Notes under the pieces: generated by a model
Told to the model about the DNA's origin: nothing
The model's input: the letters and a program-made list of their open reading frames with translations, nothing else
The model's database searches: none
Shown here: piece by piece, positions 15,666 through 16,905 of the stretch
Position numbering within the stretch: the first letter of the stretch is position 1
Layout of the letters: the number at the start of each line of letters is the position of its first letter
Translations under genes and position numbers: made by a program
NCBI GenBank assembly: GCA_046482825.1
Contig: JAWOEI010000113.1
Coordinates: 1-16,905 of the forward strand
DNA: 16,905 bases
Source of the DNA: M55B167 sp046482825
GTDB taxonomy: Bacteria > Verrucomicrobiota > Kiritimatiellia > RFP12 > UBA1067
Reading direction: 5' to 3'

Positions 15666-16905
15666 ATGAGAAAGATGAACCGGTGGATGTTGATGTTGAT
15701 TGGGATTGTCAGTTTGGTGTTGATTTTTGATGCGCAGAGCGCCGAACAATTTCCGGATTTAACATCTTTCATTGTGACGCCTCCAGCAGGTGCGGCACCG
15801 CGTTTCAATGGCGCGAAGGTTTTCGGCGTACGGCCGGGCAGCCCGATTCTTTACACGCTGGCTGTGGCAGGAGAGCGCCCGATGAAATTTTCCGCCAAGG
15901 GCCTTCCCGCGGGAGTGAATTTTGATAAAAAGAGGGGGCTCATTACCGGCAGATTGACAATACCCGGAACCCATATCATCAAGTTACATGCTGAGAATAA
16001 AGCTGGCAGTGCTGAACGTGATTTGAAATTGATTGTGGGTAATGATTTTGCGCTGACTCCGCCTATGGGTTGCAACACCTGGGGTGGGCTTGGTCCAAAT
16101 GTCAGTGAAAAAGGGGTGCGCGCTTCGGCTCAGGCTATGGCGAATAAGCTGAGAGATCATGGTTACAGTTATGTCAATATCGATGACGGCTGGCAGGGCA
16201 TTCGTGGTGGCATTTATAATGCTATTCAACCCAATGAAAAATTCGGCGACATGAAAAAGCTCTGTGATGACCTGCATAAGATGGGGTTGAAACTGGGGCT
16301 CTATTCAACGCCCTGGCGGACCAGCTATGCCGGTTTCTGCGGTGGCTCCAGTGATGACCCTGACGGCACCTGGGCCAAGTTGCCACCCGGTCCCAAAAAG
16401 GGCTGGACACATGCTCCGTATCGTTTTGAGATTAACGATGCCCTGCAGTGCGGAGCCTGGGGAATCGACTATTTTAAATATGACTGGAGTATCCGTGACT
16501 ATGTTGATCTTGCGATGAAGATCAAACTGGCTCTGCTGGCCACGGATCGTGATATTGTTCTTGAACTTTCCAATACAGCTCCGCTGGCAAAAGGCGATAT
16601 TTATACGCAGATCGGCAATATGACCCGTACCGATGGGGACCTTGTGGATGTCTGGAGCAAGACCCAGCTTGAAAAGGCAAAACAGCGCTGGGCATTGGGT
16701 GTCCGTGATCTGTGGATTGCCCATAAAAAGTGGCAGAAGTTTAACGTACCTGGTCACTGGAATATGCCCTGTCCTCTGCGTGTCGGAATGCTTGGAGGAT
16801 GGGATAAAAAACCGCTACGTCCTACACGCCTGACCCCTGATGAGCAGTATTCACATATGAGTCTCTGGTGCCTGTGGGCATCCCCCATCATTATCGGTGC
16901 CCCGC
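15666..16905 (+). CDS. GH27 alpha-galactosidase with He_PIG Ig-like domain (3' end missing)
   Basis: First 413 codons of an exported alpha-galactosidase; the frame is open to the window edge. ATG 15666 has GAGGA (15655-15659) at 6-nt spacing and a signal peptide (MRKMNRWMLMLIGIVSLVLI, cleavage near AQSA-EQ). Residues about 45-125 are a He_PIG Ig-like domain (GLPAGVNFD, GLITGRLTIPGTH). The GH27 barrel begins at LTPPMGCNTWGG (residue 130 on). Asp173/174 in NIDDGW bind sugar, Asp273 in FKYDWS is the expected nucleophile, and Asp325 in RTDGDLVDVW is the expected acid/base. WASPIIIGAP closes the visible part. GH27 enzymes remove terminal alpha-galactose (some alpha-N-acetylgalactosamine or beta-L-arabinopyranose) with retention. 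Oddity: the Trp normally present in PPMGW is Cys136 here, which may alter the sugar-binding pocket. It is likely the last visible gene of the rightward group, after an 89-nt gap. Confidence 0.95.
   Translation, partial: MRKMNRWMLMLIGIVSLVLIFDAQSAEQFPDLTSFIVTPPAGAAPRFNGAKVFGVRPGSPILYTLAVAGERPMKFSAKGLPAGVNFDKKRGLITGRLTIPGTHIIKLHAENKAGSAERDLKLIVGNDFALTPPMGCNTWGGLGPNVSEKGVRASAQAMANKLRDHGYSYVNIDDGWQGIRGGIYNAIQPNEKFGDMKKLCDDLHKMGLKLGLYSTPWRTSYAGFCGGSSDDPDGTWAKLPPGPKKGWTHAPYRFEINDALQCGAWGIDYFKYDWSIRDYVDLAMKIKLALLATDRDIVLELSNTAPLAKGDIYTQIGNMTRTDGDLVDVWSKTQLEKAKQRWALGVRDLWIAHKKWQKFNVPGHWNMPCPLRVGMLGGWDKKPLRPTRLTPDEQYSHMSLWCLWASPIIIGAP

Noticed and set aside
16305..16757. Minus-strand open frame (150 codons) at the right edge
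   Set aside because: Antisense to the GH27 catalytic domain, whose active-site motifs are all in the plus frame.
1..16905. CRISPR array, tRNA, rRNA, transposase or prophage genes
   Set aside because: I looked for spaced direct repeats, cloverleaf-like segments and integrase or transposase motifs and saw none.

Overview
This window looks like part of a carbohydrate-utilisation locus from a Gram-negative, glycan-degrading bacterium. The style fits the PVC group (Kiritimatiellota, Lentisphaerota or a relative). That is inferred from gene content: several large exported multi-domain enzymes, an autotransporter-type beta-strand-repeat protein, a XylR-like AraC regulator, and short intergenic repeats. 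No rRNA or other taxonomic marker is present, so the assignment is tentative.

Layout. Positions 1-1037 (+) hold the 3' part of a TrmA/RlmD-like RNA uracil methyltransferase, a housekeeping gene unrelated to the rest. After a roughly 300-base convergent intergenic region with an imperfect inverted repeat, three genes run leftward. In transcription order they are a XylR-like regulator (8322-7132), an exported parallel beta-helix protein resembling GH141 (6992-4635), and an exported GH99/WbsX-like protein with LamG-type modules (4527-1339). A divergent intergenic region (8323-8477) carries two TTTGCGCAAA palindromes exactly 22 bp apart, upstream of a plausible sigma70 promoter. Rightward from it run a DUF5107 plus TPR protein (8478-11975), a beta-strand-repeat protein whose 5' end is broken by two in-frame TGA codons (11991/12183-13964), a DUF4832-type protein with a putative glycosidase barrel (13981-15576), and the first 413 codons of a GH27 alpha-galactosidase with a He_PIG Ig-like domain (15666 to the window end).

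How the genes may work together. All the rightward genes, and both structural genes of the leftward group, show or imply export signals. The regulator has a cytoplasmic LacI/PBP-like sugar-sensor domain. The simplest reading is that a released sugar is sensed by the regulator, which binds the twin palindromes and activates the DUF5107 operon, and perhaps its own operon. The GH27, GH141-like, GH99-like and DUF4832 proteins suggest a branched glycan containing alpha-galactose and possibly fucose. The substrate is not determined, and no transporter, SusC/D pair or sulfatase is visible.

Most notable items: the twin operator-like palindromes; the double in-frame TGA at the start of an otherwise intact beta-strand-repeat gene; a 7-bp tandem repeat between the two leftward enzyme genes that lies inside an alternative TTG-initiated reading frame; and a cluster dominated by poorly characterised families.
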